From positions 930,001-994,000 of the forward strand of contig JAWZSP010000004.1 of assembly GCA_034401135.1 (NCBI GenBank): a stretch of 64,000 bases of DNA, in the 5' to 3' direction. This DNA is from Volutella citrinella. Lineage: Eukaryota; Ascomycota; Sordariomycetes; Hypocreales; Nectriaceae. Position numbers and translations under genes: made by a program. The notes under the pieces are model-generated. The model ran no database searches, had not been told where the DNA came from, and saw only the letters and a program-made list of their open reading frames with translations. Positions 33,395 to 44,600 of this stretch are shown here, piece by piece (position 1 is the stretch's first letter; every line of letters starts with the position of its first letter).

Positions 33395-33412
33395 ATGTTA
33401 TGGCTGCTGTGA
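33395..33412 (+). promoter_or_regulatory. Five-codon uORF overlapping the PREG start codon
   Basis: An ATG at 33395 opens a five-codon frame that ends with TGA at 33410-33412, overlapping the main ATG at 33400 in a different frame. A ribosome starting at this ATG would bypass the annotated start. The next main-frame ATG is at 33451 (codon 18). Whether the leader includes this ATG is not visible from sequence. Confidence 0.5.
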
Positions 33413-34945
33413 TCGGAGACTTCGTATCGGATTCCTCCCGCTTCCATACCATGATAGCCAACCCTTCCCTTCAGCACCAGCGCTCTCACGACTCCTCACC
33501 CTACCGCTCTGCAAGCCGATCGCGAACGTCGACGACGCCGCGTGCACAAGACACTGACCCGGCGCCCGAGTACCCTGGCAGGTCGGCTTCCGTGGCCACA
33601 ACGACAACGCCCGCGTCCGTGCCGGCCGGTCACAGCCAAACTTACGTGTCAAACACGGGCGGAGCATCACGGTTCCCTTCTCCGCCTGCCTCGTCCTCGC
33701 CATCTGTGGTCACCGGCCCCACCAACAATGGGAAGGAGTCTATGGCATCTAACGTGAGGGACCCTCTCCCGCTGGGACAAGAGCCACGCTCCGGTCCTAC
33801 GCCGACCAACTCGGCTGCTCAGCAGCCCTCCCCGTCCTCCGATGATTTCCAAATCCCCTCGGCCACATACTCGCTGTCCGGTGGCGCATCCCAGCCATTA
33901 CCCGAGCAGAAGGTCATACATATCCGTGATCTGGCTCACATTCAGAGCCTGGCAAACGCCGACATGCTCTCTGGTAATGGGTCTGGCATTCTCAACGACC
34001 CGCCTCTGCAGCAGATGAAGTATGAGATCAGCGGGATGCCGATTGGCGACATCATCGAGATGGTTGCGGCGCTATTGACTAAGATTACGACGACAAATGA
34101 CCTACAGCATGATGCGATGCAGCGCAACGTCGCACACCAGCAGCAGGCAAATCAGTCGAGCGAAACGGCCGGTAGTTCCATCTCGCCTCTCAACCACTCG
34201 GTTCTCGCTTTCCACGGCAAAAACGTGCCTGCCATCACGATTCTCAGCTACCTCTCCCGAATCCACAAATACTGTCCCACGACGTACGAGGTGTTTTTAA
34301 GCCTGCTAGTGTATTTCGATCGCATGACAGAGCGGGTCAACGACATGGTGGTGAAGAGTGAGGAGGCGAGAAGACGTCCGCAGCCAACGCGGGCGACTTC
34401 CATGTCCTCACACGACACTCGGATGCGAGACGATGGCTCAGATTCGTCGGACGAGAGCGACTCTGACCTCGCGGACGACGACGACGAGGAGATGGAGGAC
34501 CGCTCCAGCAGACCAAGCCGCCAGAGCAGCCATCCTGGAACGGCAAACTCGGATGAACACCATTCCGCCATGGCTTCTGCGACATACTTTGTGGTCGACA
34601 GCTTCAACATCCACCGCTTAATAATTTCCGGCGTGACATGCGCGAGTAAATTCTTCTCTGACGTGTTTTACACTAATTCAAGATACGCAAAGGTACGTTG
34701 TCCTTGGACTGGGAGCGCGCGCATGACCAAATGTACCTAGTGTACTGACGCAGCTCGTTGTACAGGTTGGCGGCCTGCCGCTGGTGGAACTGAACCATCT
34801 GGAACTCCAGTTTCTCCTCCTCAACGACTTCCGACTAGCAGTTCCAGTGGAAGATCTGGAAGCATATGCGACGATGCTGGTCGAGTTCTACGCGAGGGAG
34901 GTGGTGGCCAAGAAAACTGTGACGGGAACGGGCGCAGCAGCCTAA
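33400..34945 (+). CDS. preg: PHO80/PREG-type cyclin (Pho85 partner, phosphate signalling)
   Basis: Two exons, 33400-34692 and 34766-34945; 490 residues, close to the size of filamentous-fungal PREG proteins. The 73-nt intron has a GTACGT donor, a TACTGAC branch point and an ACAG acceptor. Residues 1-200 are Ser/Thr/Pro-rich and probably disordered. The cyclin box is split: a first part at about 266-318 (LSYLSRIHKYCP, VFLSLLVYFDRM) and a second at about 393-475 (FNIHRLIISGVTCASKFFSD, YAKVGGLP, LELQFLLLNDFRL). Between them is a roughly 75-residue insert with an Arg-rich start and a dense Asp/Glu/Ser stretch (about 345-367). PHO80-family cyclins activate a PHO85-type kinase, which represses phosphate-acquisition genes when phosphate is plentiful. 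The ATG is the longest-frame choice; an overlapping uORF makes codon 18 an alternative. Confidence 0.88.
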
Positions 34946-35764
34946 GCGAACGACGGCAAAGCATGAAACTTTTGGGGCTGAAGAAATTGCGTCGGTTCTT
35001 TTGCGTTTGCAGAGGATGGATGCGACGTCATAATAGGCCGACCAAGGCTGACGCAAGAGCCCAACGGCTCGCGACGAGGCAGCCGTGGTGAAATATTCCC
35101 GGCTGGCGGTCAGAGAGCTTGTGCGCGTGACGAATACATGTGGGCTGTGCCCAAACACGACACGCCTTTGGAAGCCAGGGCCGATGTATGAGTTTGAGCT
35201 TGTAGCCAGGCTCCGGCTGGGACAAGACGCCGAGTTCACGGGGCAGCTTAGGCCGACCCATGATATACGTTGGAAACATGGTGGGCGAGTCAGGACTCGA
35301 GAGAGGCTCGGCTCGCATGGCCCTGGGAACAGGGGCCAATGTACGACTGGACTGGACAAGGGGAATTTAATGACTTGGGCACTAGATGAAGGAGATGGAA
35401 GGGCGAGCAGTGGGCTGCCCGGTCGAAACGATAACTTAGTACTTGGTTAGACAGGGCCAATATGGCACATTTTTTTCTTGTTGGGGGGGGGATTCTTGGA
35501 GGGGGAGTGGGATCTGGTTGCTTGGGGGGCAGGCAGGACACAAGTAGGGGACAAGGCGACGGGGAGGATCTTCATGCGAGGGCGTTCCGGTAAAGAGATG
35601 CTTTTCAGATCACATGATCGAGATAGATGAGATTGGACCATGGATTTATCTTTGCGTGACATGCTGTATCCTGGGCCATGGGCCATGACAGTGATTGTGA
35701 TCCTTGCTCCCTGTTCCCCGCCCATCGAGGTATCATATTGACCCATTCTCTTCGATTGGCCGGG
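34946..35764. other. Convergent intergenic region
   Basis: The 3' ends of PREG (plus) and the decarboxylase-like gene (minus) meet here. There is a run of nine G at 35483-35491 followed by further G runs up to about 35528. No gene is seen. Confidence 0.5.
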
Positions 35765-36756
35765 CTAGAGGTTCGACTTTGGCGTGTCCCAGACGTCGTC
35801 GCAGTGCCCAAAGTCGATGCGAGTGTCCTCCATCTTTAGGCCGAGCTGCCAGCGGCCAAGGCCGGGCCAGAAGTTGTCACAGGGCCCGGTCGTCTTGCCG
35901 TCGGGCCCACGGTGCTGGGCGATGTCGAACCAGCACAGCATGGCGCGCGAGGAGCTCTGGTGGGGGACGACGGTGCACCAGCGCTTGGTGCCCGGCAGTT
36001 CTCCCTGGCTGCCATGGCCCTTGGGCAGGGGCGGGTGGGCGAGGGTGGTGTCGATGCCGAGGGCCTTGATCCAGTCCGTCTTGAAGGGGAAGGACGGCAC
36101 GAAGCGCTGGGGCTTGAGGGTGGCCTGGAAGAAGGGGTCGGTGCTGGGCGTCGTCTCGCGCGGGTCGTTGACGGGGTCGGTGTCGTGGGGGAAGACGCGG
36201 ACGGTCTGGGAGCCGTCGGGGTTTGTGGACCAGTCGAACTTGGCCAGGTGCTTGGGGACGTTCCAGTCTGTGATGTCAGTCGCTGGGATGGATCCTTGTA
36301 TGCAGAGTGGTGGAGGGGAGGAGGAGGAGGAGGAGGAGGAGGAGGAGGAGGAGGAGGAGGAGAGAGCTCACTTATTCGACCGTTGTAGCAGGTGTTCTTC
36401 TGCGACACGTAGATGCGCGAGACGCGGACGTTCTTGCGCTTGACGCGGCGGCCTTCGGCGTCGTCGCGCGTGTACTCGAACGAGCCCGGCACGACGATGA
36501 GCTCGTCGTAGGGCCCGACGGGCGTCTCGTGGTAGCGGATGATCTGTACCATGCCTATGCCGCCGACGTACTTGCCCGACGCGGCGTCGCCGTAGAAGGA
36601 TGAGCCCTCGAGAGGGTGGTAGGCGTGCGGCGGCAGTCCGGTGCGTGCCGAGCCCAGGAAGGCGAAGAGGTAGACGTCCGTCTTCATGCCGGGCCACGGC
36701 GCCGGGACCGCGGGGATGGGCTCGGGGTCTGCCGTCTGGTCGGCTGGCGACGACAT
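35765..36756 (-). CDS. Acetoacetate-decarboxylase-like fold protein
   Basis: Two exons, 36372-36756 and 35765-36267; 295 residues. The intron (36268-36371, 104 nt) runs from GTGAGC to a CACAG acceptor and carries a long CCT/CTC microsatellite. Fungal proteins of this pattern belong to the acetoacetate decarboxylase beta-barrel superfamily: GGIGMVQIIRYHETPVGPYD (about 65-84), ELIVVPGSFEYTR, and a RIYVSQKNT segment followed across the intron by GRINWNVPKHLAKFDW (about 126-141). Many such fungal homologues lack proven decarboxylase activity, and I can not point to a Schiff-base lysine with certainty, so the substrate is unknown. The ATG is immediately preceded by a CA-repeat leader. It could be a tailoring or lipid-binding protein; only the fold family is supported. 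Confidence 0.7.
36317..36362. repeat. (AGG)15 microsatellite inside an intron
   Basis: A 46-bp perfect AGG run on the plus strand lies in the intron of the decarboxylase-like gene, so the transcript carries CCU repeats near the donor site. Read through in frame from exon 1 it would encode a polyproline tract, but intron retention then shifts exon 2 out of frame because the intron is 104 nt. Confidence 0.9.

Positions 36757-36786
<30 letters not shown>
36757..36786. repeat. (TG)n tract directly abutting a start codon
   Basis: An almost perfect TG repeat begins at the base next to the ATG of the decarboxylase-like gene. An irregular TG/TATG-rich zone continues to about 36950. In the minus-strand transcript this is a CA-rich leader. 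Confidence 0.85.
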
Positions 36787-36787
<1 letters not shown>

Positions 36788-38428
36788 AGATGCAGGAGTA
36801 TGTCTGCGTGTTTGTGTGTGTAGAGATGTATGTGTATAGATTTCTGGGGAGTATGTGTGTGTGTGGATGTGCGTGTATGTCGGAGTATGTCTGTGTAGGT
36901 ATGTGTGTGTCTAGTGTCGGAATATGTCTGTGTATATATTATATGTGCAGCTCGTCTTCTTATGATTGGGCGGCCTTGTCTTGGGCGGCGCCCTTATCCT
37001 GTCTTTCCCGCTTCGTCTCGGTGCTGGTGGGCTGGTTTAGAGTTGGCCCCAAGCTTGTGTTGTCCTGTCATGTCTCTATCCGTCACTCAGTCCGCCTGCC
37101 GCAACGCTATTTTATAGTACAGGTACCTATCCGCCCCCCCCCTCATCAACCATGAACACCACACCACATTGCTGCCCTGGAACCATGTCAACCATGTGCT
37201 GGGCACGCAAGCACGACGCCACAAGATGAGCCCTGGAGATACCATCTGCAGAACTACACCCATGCGACACACACTCGCTCGGTATGCGTCTTGCCAAGAC
37301 TACTGCTCGTGGTGTATCTCGGCAGCCAAGGGAAAAAAAGGCAAACTCGCCTGTTGGCCGATTCCCCCGCAAAGCCGCCGGTTCTAAACATCGTCCCGCG
37401 GCTTTCACCCCCCTCCCCCCCGCAGAAACCTACCTTGGTGCGGGCCACGATACTCTAGGCGGCCGAGTTCCCACAGAGGGGAGCGTTTTATGGTTTGGCT
37501 CGCATGTGGGAGTGGAATTGCAAGGTTTCTGGGGGACTAGGAGATAACACATTGCCTGCAGCTACCATGGTACTCTCTGTATGCGTACCCGGGTTTCCAG
37601 GTTGGTAGCTGTCGGCTATTGCTAGTGCTCAAGTTGCGCTTCCCGAATTCGAACATAGTGCCTACCTATGCCTGCGCATAGTATCCGAGGCAGTCTGGGC
37701 ATTCGCTATAGCGCAAATGGCAGGCAGGGATCTGTTGACAGCCGTGTAAGTGAGCCTCGGCGCTAATGCCACCAGAGAGCCCACCCAGAGCGGGGGCGGG
37801 GCCGCCCCACGAATTGCCCGCCGCATCCGGTAACCTTGACGTGCTGCCACTGACGGATCCATGCCAGCGCCGGCACTGACCAACAGATTCCAACTTCCTT
37901 CTCCCACCGCCCATTACAGGGGGGCACTTCGCCGTCCATCATGGCCACTCTTCATTTCCCCATGGCCGCAATGCAATCACGGACCGCCCCTCCCATCCTT
38001 TGATCCTGTCCGTCGGCGCCGGCACGGCATCTTATATCTACCCGCTCCGTCCACATCCCCATGGACAGTCATCATCGCAGTTATGCCTCGTTTCGTATGC
38101 CCAATCATTGAATGGTATCGTGTCTCACTACTCCAGGAAACAACACGACGAGGTCCGGTACCAGCTGCCTCTCCACTCGCAAATGATGAACCCATGGCTG
38201 CAACGCACGTCAAGTATCAGCACTATGCTCAGCTCGTCTCTCAATCAACCTGTCTTGTCTCCTAGTTCAATCAGTCCATACTCTTAACTCAACATATGGA
38301 TGCCCTGCCCGTCTCAAGCAACAACACATTACCCCCACAACTCCAATGCCACCAACTGAGCCCATGACCCAGCGGCCATAATAAACACAGGAACAAATGC
38401 ACGGCCAAGATCATGTCTATCCACGTCG
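36787..38428. other. Intergenic region upstream of the decarboxylase-like gene
   Basis: This contains the rest of the TG-rich zone, the promoter of the decarboxylase-like gene and the 3' flank of the tyrosinase locus. Frames seen here are repeat-derived or short. No gene is recognised. Confidence 0.45.
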
Positions 38429-38767
38429 TCATGCCCACATCTCCACCCTCATCGTCATCAACCCCCACCCCGGCAACTCCACGTCTGTCTCAGGAACCAC
38501 TACCTCGGAACTGCTAATTCCCACGTACAGCCCAGCCACATTCCCCGCCTCAACCTCCTCTCCACTGCTCCCCAGTACCCGGAACTGCAAAGTCTCACGT
38601 AGAAACGGCACCACCACTTCTGGATCCAGGGACGCAATCTCCCCGGCCGCTACCATCTTCACCAGGGCCCATGTCAAGGGTGCCGTTCCCGAAATTTTGC
38701 GCTCTGATCCCGTGTTGCGGTTCATCGAAAAGATCCCAACTGTGCCCACTAGGTTGCTCGCCGAGTT
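38429..38767 (-). pseudogene. In-frame tyrosinase C-terminal part beyond a TAG
   Basis: Directly after the TAG that closes the tyrosinase frame, the same frame stays open for 112 more codons and ends with TGA at 38429-38431. The peptide contains NLVGTVGIFSMNRNTGSER, PLTWALVKMVAAGEIASLDP and VVPFLRETLQFRV. It looks like the usual C-terminal lobe of fungal tyrosinases, which continues from the FFLG strand just before the stop. It is therefore either the lost part of a truncated protein or reached by readthrough or a correction of the sequence. No plausible intron spans the stop (the only GT..AG pair there would be 15 nt). Confidence 0.65.
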
Positions 38768-40492
38768 CTACTGGCTGCAATCTACCGGTGCTGCGCCGAG
38801 GAAAAAATGAACCCCAAAGTTGCCATCCAATGCTTCTGCATTGACGTGTACATTGGCAATCCATTCCGTATATCGCTTGTCCTTCACTACTGCTTCAAAC
38901 GACGGGTCTTGTGCATCCGGTCGCACGTTGGGTATCCCTCCCCCAAAGTGTAGCGCTCCTATCCGGCCTATGCTCTGAGAATGGCGCCGACTCGGTCGGC
39001 TCCTGAATGTTAGGCTTGGGACGCTCGAGGCTCCGTACCAACTGCGGATCTTTCTGACCAGTGTCTCGCGGATGTCTCCCCCCGCAAGAGTAGGATCCGT
39101 GTCAACGTATGTGTATCCAAAGGATTCTGTTTTCCTTGACATATTCGAGTCCCAGAACGTACCGTCTTTCGAAGCGTAGAACGGAGTGAGAGCTGTCGCG
39201 GAATCTTGCATTTCCCCCTTCAGAGTTGTGTAACTCGTTTCTCCTGCTGGCATAGGCTCCATCCATGCGTCGGGATTCAGGATCTGCCATATTGCAACCA
39301 ATCTGTCTGTCATGGTATGGTGGAGGAAGAAGAGAGGATCAAAGGCAGACAGGGGGACATATGTCATGTGCCCTCTGAGGCCCCCGTAAATGTGAACAAT
39401 GTCGTGGATCGATTCGAGAGAATCCCAGCTGGACAAGTTTTGGGACTCGGCCCATCCTTTGTTGCCAAAAGTGTTGAATTGCTTGTAACTGGAAAACAAG
39501 ATGTAGAGGCGTTGCTGAATTTCGGGCAACTTTGAATGTAGGGCCTCGTTGACTTCTGAGTTATTTGATGGAGGATCTGTTTCGCTCACAGAGGTATCGG
39601 GAGCTCTTTTCGTCTCGTCCCACTGCTTCAACTGATCATAGTGTTAGTAAGGTAACCCATCACACGAAATTCTTGGCATATCTACCGGATCCCAGATGAA
39701 GGCGTCTTCGTTTTTAGGATGGAACTGATAAGCAAATAAGGGATTCCTGATCCGCTGCGTTCCTCTGGGACCTCTCTGCGACATAGTCTCGTTCCAAAAA
39801 ACGTCTGGAAAGAAGTCGGGCTCATTGTCGGGTGCTTCCAGCGACCAGTCCCAGTATGGTATGCGGAAATCTGACGCCGCTTCTTTGTATGCCTCTCGCT
39901 CCGTCCCATTTGGATACATGTCGGCGATTACGTTAACCATCCGATGCATCTCTTGCTGATTAATTATTAGATAGAACCCAGAGCAAGGCAAATAGCTGAG
40001 GGAACTGGTACATACCTCGAAGAGAGCTAGGTATGGCCGGTGCCATGTTGGAAAGAGGATGGAACTGTGCGGGCAATAACCAGACTGGCTGGCACCGGGA
40101 GCTGCTTCAACTCCGTTCCACGATATAAAAGGCACACCATGGACCCCTGCAAGGAACGGAAACACGAGGATTAGTATCGCAATCGAAGTCAAAACCGAGC
40201 CTAGGGACATACCAGCGATTTGGTACCACGATGTGGGATCATCCTGCCTGACATACTGAAACATACTCAGCGCCAGGATGAACAGATCCCACTTGTGGCG
40301 ATTTGCTTTCATTTGTCGGAGCTCAAGTCTCGCAGGAATACTGCCGTTTTCGCGGGTTGCGAGACCACCAACGACGATACGCGAGGCATCTTCCCGACGT
40401 GTAAGAGCCTCGATATCTACGCCATAGTCGTAAGACTGCCCCGCTACCAGCAGGCTCCCGACAATGATAGCAAGAAAGAGGATGCGTTGCAT
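38768..40492 (-). CDS. Tyrosinase (type 3 dicopper), secreted, frame closed early by TAG
   Basis: Four exons: 40213-40492, 40016-40146, 39686-39955 and 38768-39631; 514 residues to the TAG. Introns are 66, 60 and 54 nt with GT donors and CAG acceptors. The enzyme hydroxylates monophenols and oxidises o-diphenols to quinones, leading to melanin-type pigments. The ATG at 40492 gives a signal peptide (about 1-20). CuA ligands are H96 (AGVHG), H120 and H129 (FPTWHRPY); C118-P-H120 provides the Cys-His thioether typical of fungal enzymes. CuB ligands are H303 and H307 (SIHDIVHIYGG) and H332 (DPLFFLHHTMTDR). A Tyr-x-Tyr motif (FGYTY) follows. Both copper sites are complete, so activity could survive, but the conserved C-terminal domain lies beyond the in-frame TAG at 38768-38770. 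The protein is either truncated or the TAG is a mutation or error. Confidence 0.85.
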
Positions 40493-41698
40493 GGCTGAAA
40501 AGATCGATCTCACCGGGGAAAAGTGACCGAGGAAGCCGAACGAGCGACGAGGAGGAGGTTGGAGAGCAAAAGAGATCGCCCAGGACGGTACAAAACAACG
40601 CGTTCAGGGGACAAGGGGCACCTTGGCTAGAGGAAAAGGTTGGAGGCGACTTGACTCTTGACTGGCTACTAAGCCAGCAAGGTCCTTTGTCGAGTGCCGA
40701 GGAGAGAGAGGTATTAGGAGGGAGAGATGCCAGTTGAAGGCAAGGAGAACCGAAGGTGCATTTACTTAGTAGAAGTAATGAAGGAGGATTACCAAGAGAA
40801 GAAACGCGTGTGACGTAAGTTGGCAATTGGTGCAGCGAGGCAGGTGCTCTTGGAAAGCGGTTTCTTGGGAAAGAGCAATGCCCGAAAGCAGGTGTGTGGA
40901 ACTGGGATCGGTGAAGCGCGTCCAGCCGATGATAAACCCAGAAGATTGTATGTTTTGACCCGGAACAGGACCTGGAAGTAGATATGGAGCCGCATATATT
41001 ATAGCAGAAAAGGAGAAGATTAATCAACGGCTGGGGGGGCCGGGAACACCGCTGACGCCGTCCTTCTCTCGCCGTGCTCTCCGTTGCCAAGATCCCCTGA
41101 GTCAGAGATAGGCACGGATGAGGAGGCCGAAGGAGCAAAACCGACAGCTGCCGGGCACTGCGTTACACCTGGTGCCACGGGAAGTATCGCAACGGTGGCC
41201 TTGGAGGAGCGGTAAGTTGCTGCTTCGCGTGGCAGCGTCGGCTGGGTGACTGCATCTCCAACCTCCCCCCTCCCATTTCCTGGGCGGACACTGTGGAGGC
41301 CGTGAACGGGCAACAGGAAAACGCGACGGTTTGGCAAACTGCTATTCCTGAACAGCCGGGTCTCCTGTGCCGTGGACCCAGCCTTGGCTCTTGTCGACAT
41401 ACTCTTCCACGTCTCGCGTGAAACATGGTCGTACCGTTGACCATCACGACATTCACCACCGCGCAGCTCAAGTCAAACTTTTTATGTAGGTCAAGGTCAA
41501 AAATTCCATTTTGGTATTTACCAGAATCGTTAATATACACCCCCTTTACACCCCTTTTTGGTCTAAAATTCTTCACCGCCGCCTGGGCATTACCTTCGTT
41601 GGCCTCTTGCACACCTTCGAGCAAAGCAGGAACCTCGGTCAATCAAAGACGTAGCCTGAAATGGCCACCTTGCCACCGAAATGCGACACAGTCGTTAA
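40493..41698. promoter_or_regulatory. Tyrosinase upstream region / RPA135 3' flank
   Basis: 1.2 kb between the tyrosinase ATG and the RPA135 stop, both on the minus strand. Short frames on both strands look like chance. No specific element is assigned. Confidence 0.4.
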
Positions 41699-44600
41699 TC
41701 AAGCACTAATTTTCCCCACCCGAACGCCTTCCAATGCCATCGGCCGCATCGGGCCCTTGCGTGGCTCGTCACCACGGTCCACACGGTACTTCAGCTTGAC
41801 ACCCATGGCCGCCAGCTCCACGTCGAGGAACTTGAGAGCGCCGGGCACCACAACCTGGGTCGTCTGGTCGCCGCCCACCCACGAGTGACCCTGGCCATCT
41901 TCCCAGATCTCGCCCTGGATTTCCGTGAGGTCGATACCCTCGGTGTCGTCCAGCTTGATGGCGCAGTTGCGGCATCGCACGATTTTGGGGGCCTTCTTCT
42001 TGCCCGGCGCAAACTGAGACACGGTCGGCTGCACCGACAAGAAGGAACCACAGCGTCGACAGACCCAGATCTTGCTATAATCGGAGCAGTTGAGGAGTCG
42101 ATCTTGCAGCAGGAAGGCTGTTCCGTGGGCCAAGAGGGCATCACGTTCCATTTCTCCCACACGGATACCACCACCACGTTTTCGGCCCTTGATGGGCTGT
42201 CCGGTGGTGGGCACCACGGGACCGGTGGTTCGCACCTGGAACTTGTCGTTGACCATGTGTCGCAGTCGCTGGTAGTAAACGAGGCCAATGTAGATGTCGG
42301 CATGGAGCTCCTCTCCAGTGATGCCCGAGTACATGGGCTCGTTGCCGTGGTAGTTGTAGCCGGCCTTCATCAGCTGGTGGCCAAAGTAGTCGGCTGCCGT
42401 GTTCTCCTCGTTAAACTTGAAGGGCGTTGAGTCCTGTGCCAGGCCGTGCAGAGCACCAGCCTTGCCCGCGAGCGACTCGACAAACATACCAATCGTCATT
42501 CGAGAGGGGAAGGCGTGGGGGTTGATGATAATATCGGGTTGCATTCCTGACTCCGAGAAGGGGAGATCAGCTGTCGGCCACTTCTGAGACGCGACACCCT
42601 TCTGTCCGTGACGAGACGAGAACTTGTCACCGATAATGGGCGATCGGGGGATTCGGAATTTCATGGAGATGGTCTGGAGGGGTTCGTTGCCCGACTCGGA
42701 ACCAATCAATCGCACTTCCTCAATGAAACCAGTCTCTCCGTCCTTGTACTTCTCGAAATGGGTCACGCCGTCGAGGTTGACCAAGTTTCCGTTATAATCG
42801 GGAGTGACCGTGTGCCAAGCACAGATGACGTCTCCCTCCTGGACCAAGCGCCCGACATGCGGAAGACCATCGTCGTCCAACATGGCCTGGTGTTGTGAGC
42901 TTACGAAGCTGTGAGGGGCAAAGCCGAACGCCTTGGTAACGCTCTTGGTGGCCTTGGTTCTCGAGTCATCCTTGAGCGAGACCTTCTTCGTCTTGTAAAT
43001 TGTGCCATGACCAAAACCGCGTTCGTGCGCACTCTTGTTTAAAATCATGGCGTCATCCATGTCGTATCCGGTGTAGGAAATGACAGCAACGACGGCATTG
43101 GTGCCGTTGGGGAAATTGTCAAAGCCGTACGTGTTGTGAAGAGGGGCTCGCACAATGGGCGTCTGGCCAGTCTGAAGTCGGTAGGATTTGTTGTCGGTAC
43201 GGTAGCGGATCGCTGTTCCTGGGGTTCCCATGGTTTGCTTACCCATCTGGCACTGATACATGTTACGAGGCGACTGGTTGAAATCGGAGAAGGGCGTCAT
43301 GTTGGCCAGGATGGACAGCATGTTGGTTGGGTCGAATTCCACATGGGTCGACCTGCCAGATTCAATCTCCTGGGGCACGACGGCGATGGTCATGTAAGGC
43401 TGTTCATAAGGCCCAACGAAATCCTCCTTCTGGAGAGGGAGATACTTGACTGGTCGCACCATTCTGGAAGGCGTCGAGGTCATGTAGATGCCGGGATAAG
43501 ACCCACCACGAGAGGGAGGGACATAGCCAACCTCCAGCTGCAGCGGCACGTTGTGCGATCCTTCGACCTTCCAATATCGCAGACAGTCGGCGATCCGGAT
43601 TGACTCCTTGGGCGTGCAAAAGCCGAGAATCTTGCCGTCCAGCATCACCACGACACTTTCCTCGGTGTTGGCAGATGAGGCGTCGACGACACCCAACTCG
43701 GAAGCCAGTGCAGGAATATGAGAGACATCAATGGAATCAGTCATGATCTTGCACTTGTGGGCCAAGTGATTCAGAAGACCACAGGGCGCTCCATCAGGCG
43801 TGTGGACGGGACACATAAAACCCCAAGACTCTGGTAGCAGCTTTCGCACAGCTGTTGTCTTCAGCTGGGCAAAGAAGGCACCTCGATGCACCATTCGGAA
43901 GTGAGCGATGAAACGAAGGAAGTTGAGCTTTTCAGCGACCACGGTGAAACCAGCGGTCTGTTGGAGATCCAGGCCAGAAGCACTCTGCAGGTTGCCGGTC
44001 GACAAGAAGTACTCTAGGGCATTACCCAAATTCTCGTTGGCCTTGCGGAAAATGTTGGCAGGGAACTCTTTGCGGAACTCCTCAGAGGTGAAAGGAACGG
44101 CTGGGTGTCGTCTCAGGTAGTCGCGCAGAGAAGCGCGGACGTTGACGCTCAAGAACTCGTCCAATCGCTCCTTCAGGATCTGACCGTAGAGGAAACCGCC
44201 CAGCAGAATTTCTTGGTTTTGGATGGCATCAGGGTTATCGACTGCGCATTCGCCTGCGGCCAGGGAGTATAGCTTTCGGATCATGAAGAGAATCAACTTG
44301 AACTTCTCGGCATCCTGCTCCTCGGTGACATCGACATTGCCGAGATGAACCAAGACAATTCGTCGCAGGAATTCGGTGCCGACTTCAAGGTTGGACATGG
44401 TGTCTGGGACTCCGAGCACAACGCGGAACTTCTCACCCAGGTAAGCCCGAGTTTCCGCCTTGCCGTACAGGTTGTACGATTTGTATGTCCTCAGAAGGAG
44501 CTCAATTCGGTCTGTGAGGAAAGTATTTCCAGCAGCCTTGGAACCAGCGGGACCAATCAATCCCTCAAACACTTCTCGGTCGTTGGTCTCTACCAGCGCC

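Larger units (their letters stand above)
27517..33399. other. 5.9-kb intergenic region with a broken fragment and promoter-like sequence
   Basis: Between PRE3 and the PREG cyclin no intact gene is recognised. A coding-like fragment on the minus strand (30226-30557) is listed separately, as is a G-quadruplex motif (29496-29519). Around 30810-30895 a GATAAAAAG stretch is followed by a long C/T-rich run, the usual look of a fungal core promoter facing right, and a strong donor TTG|GTAAGT occurs near 31738. No long open frame follows, so this may be the distal promoter or leader of PREG or a noncoding transcript. The interval 32.9-33.25 kb is strongly pyrimidine-rich, as in fungal leaders. Confidence 0.4.

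Noticed and set aside
35836..36756. 306-codon frame running through the decarboxylase-like intron with a polyproline stretch
   Set aside because: The GTGAGC..CACAG intron joins two parts that both match the family, whereas the read-through product loses the family pattern after the repeat.
36790..37155. Cys/Val-rich plus-strand frame
   Set aside because: It is a translation of the TG/TATG-rich microsatellite zone.
38754..38768. Possible intron removing the tyrosinase TAG
   Set aside because: The only GT..AG pair around the stop would be about 15 nt, far below the 48-nt minimum of the other introns here.
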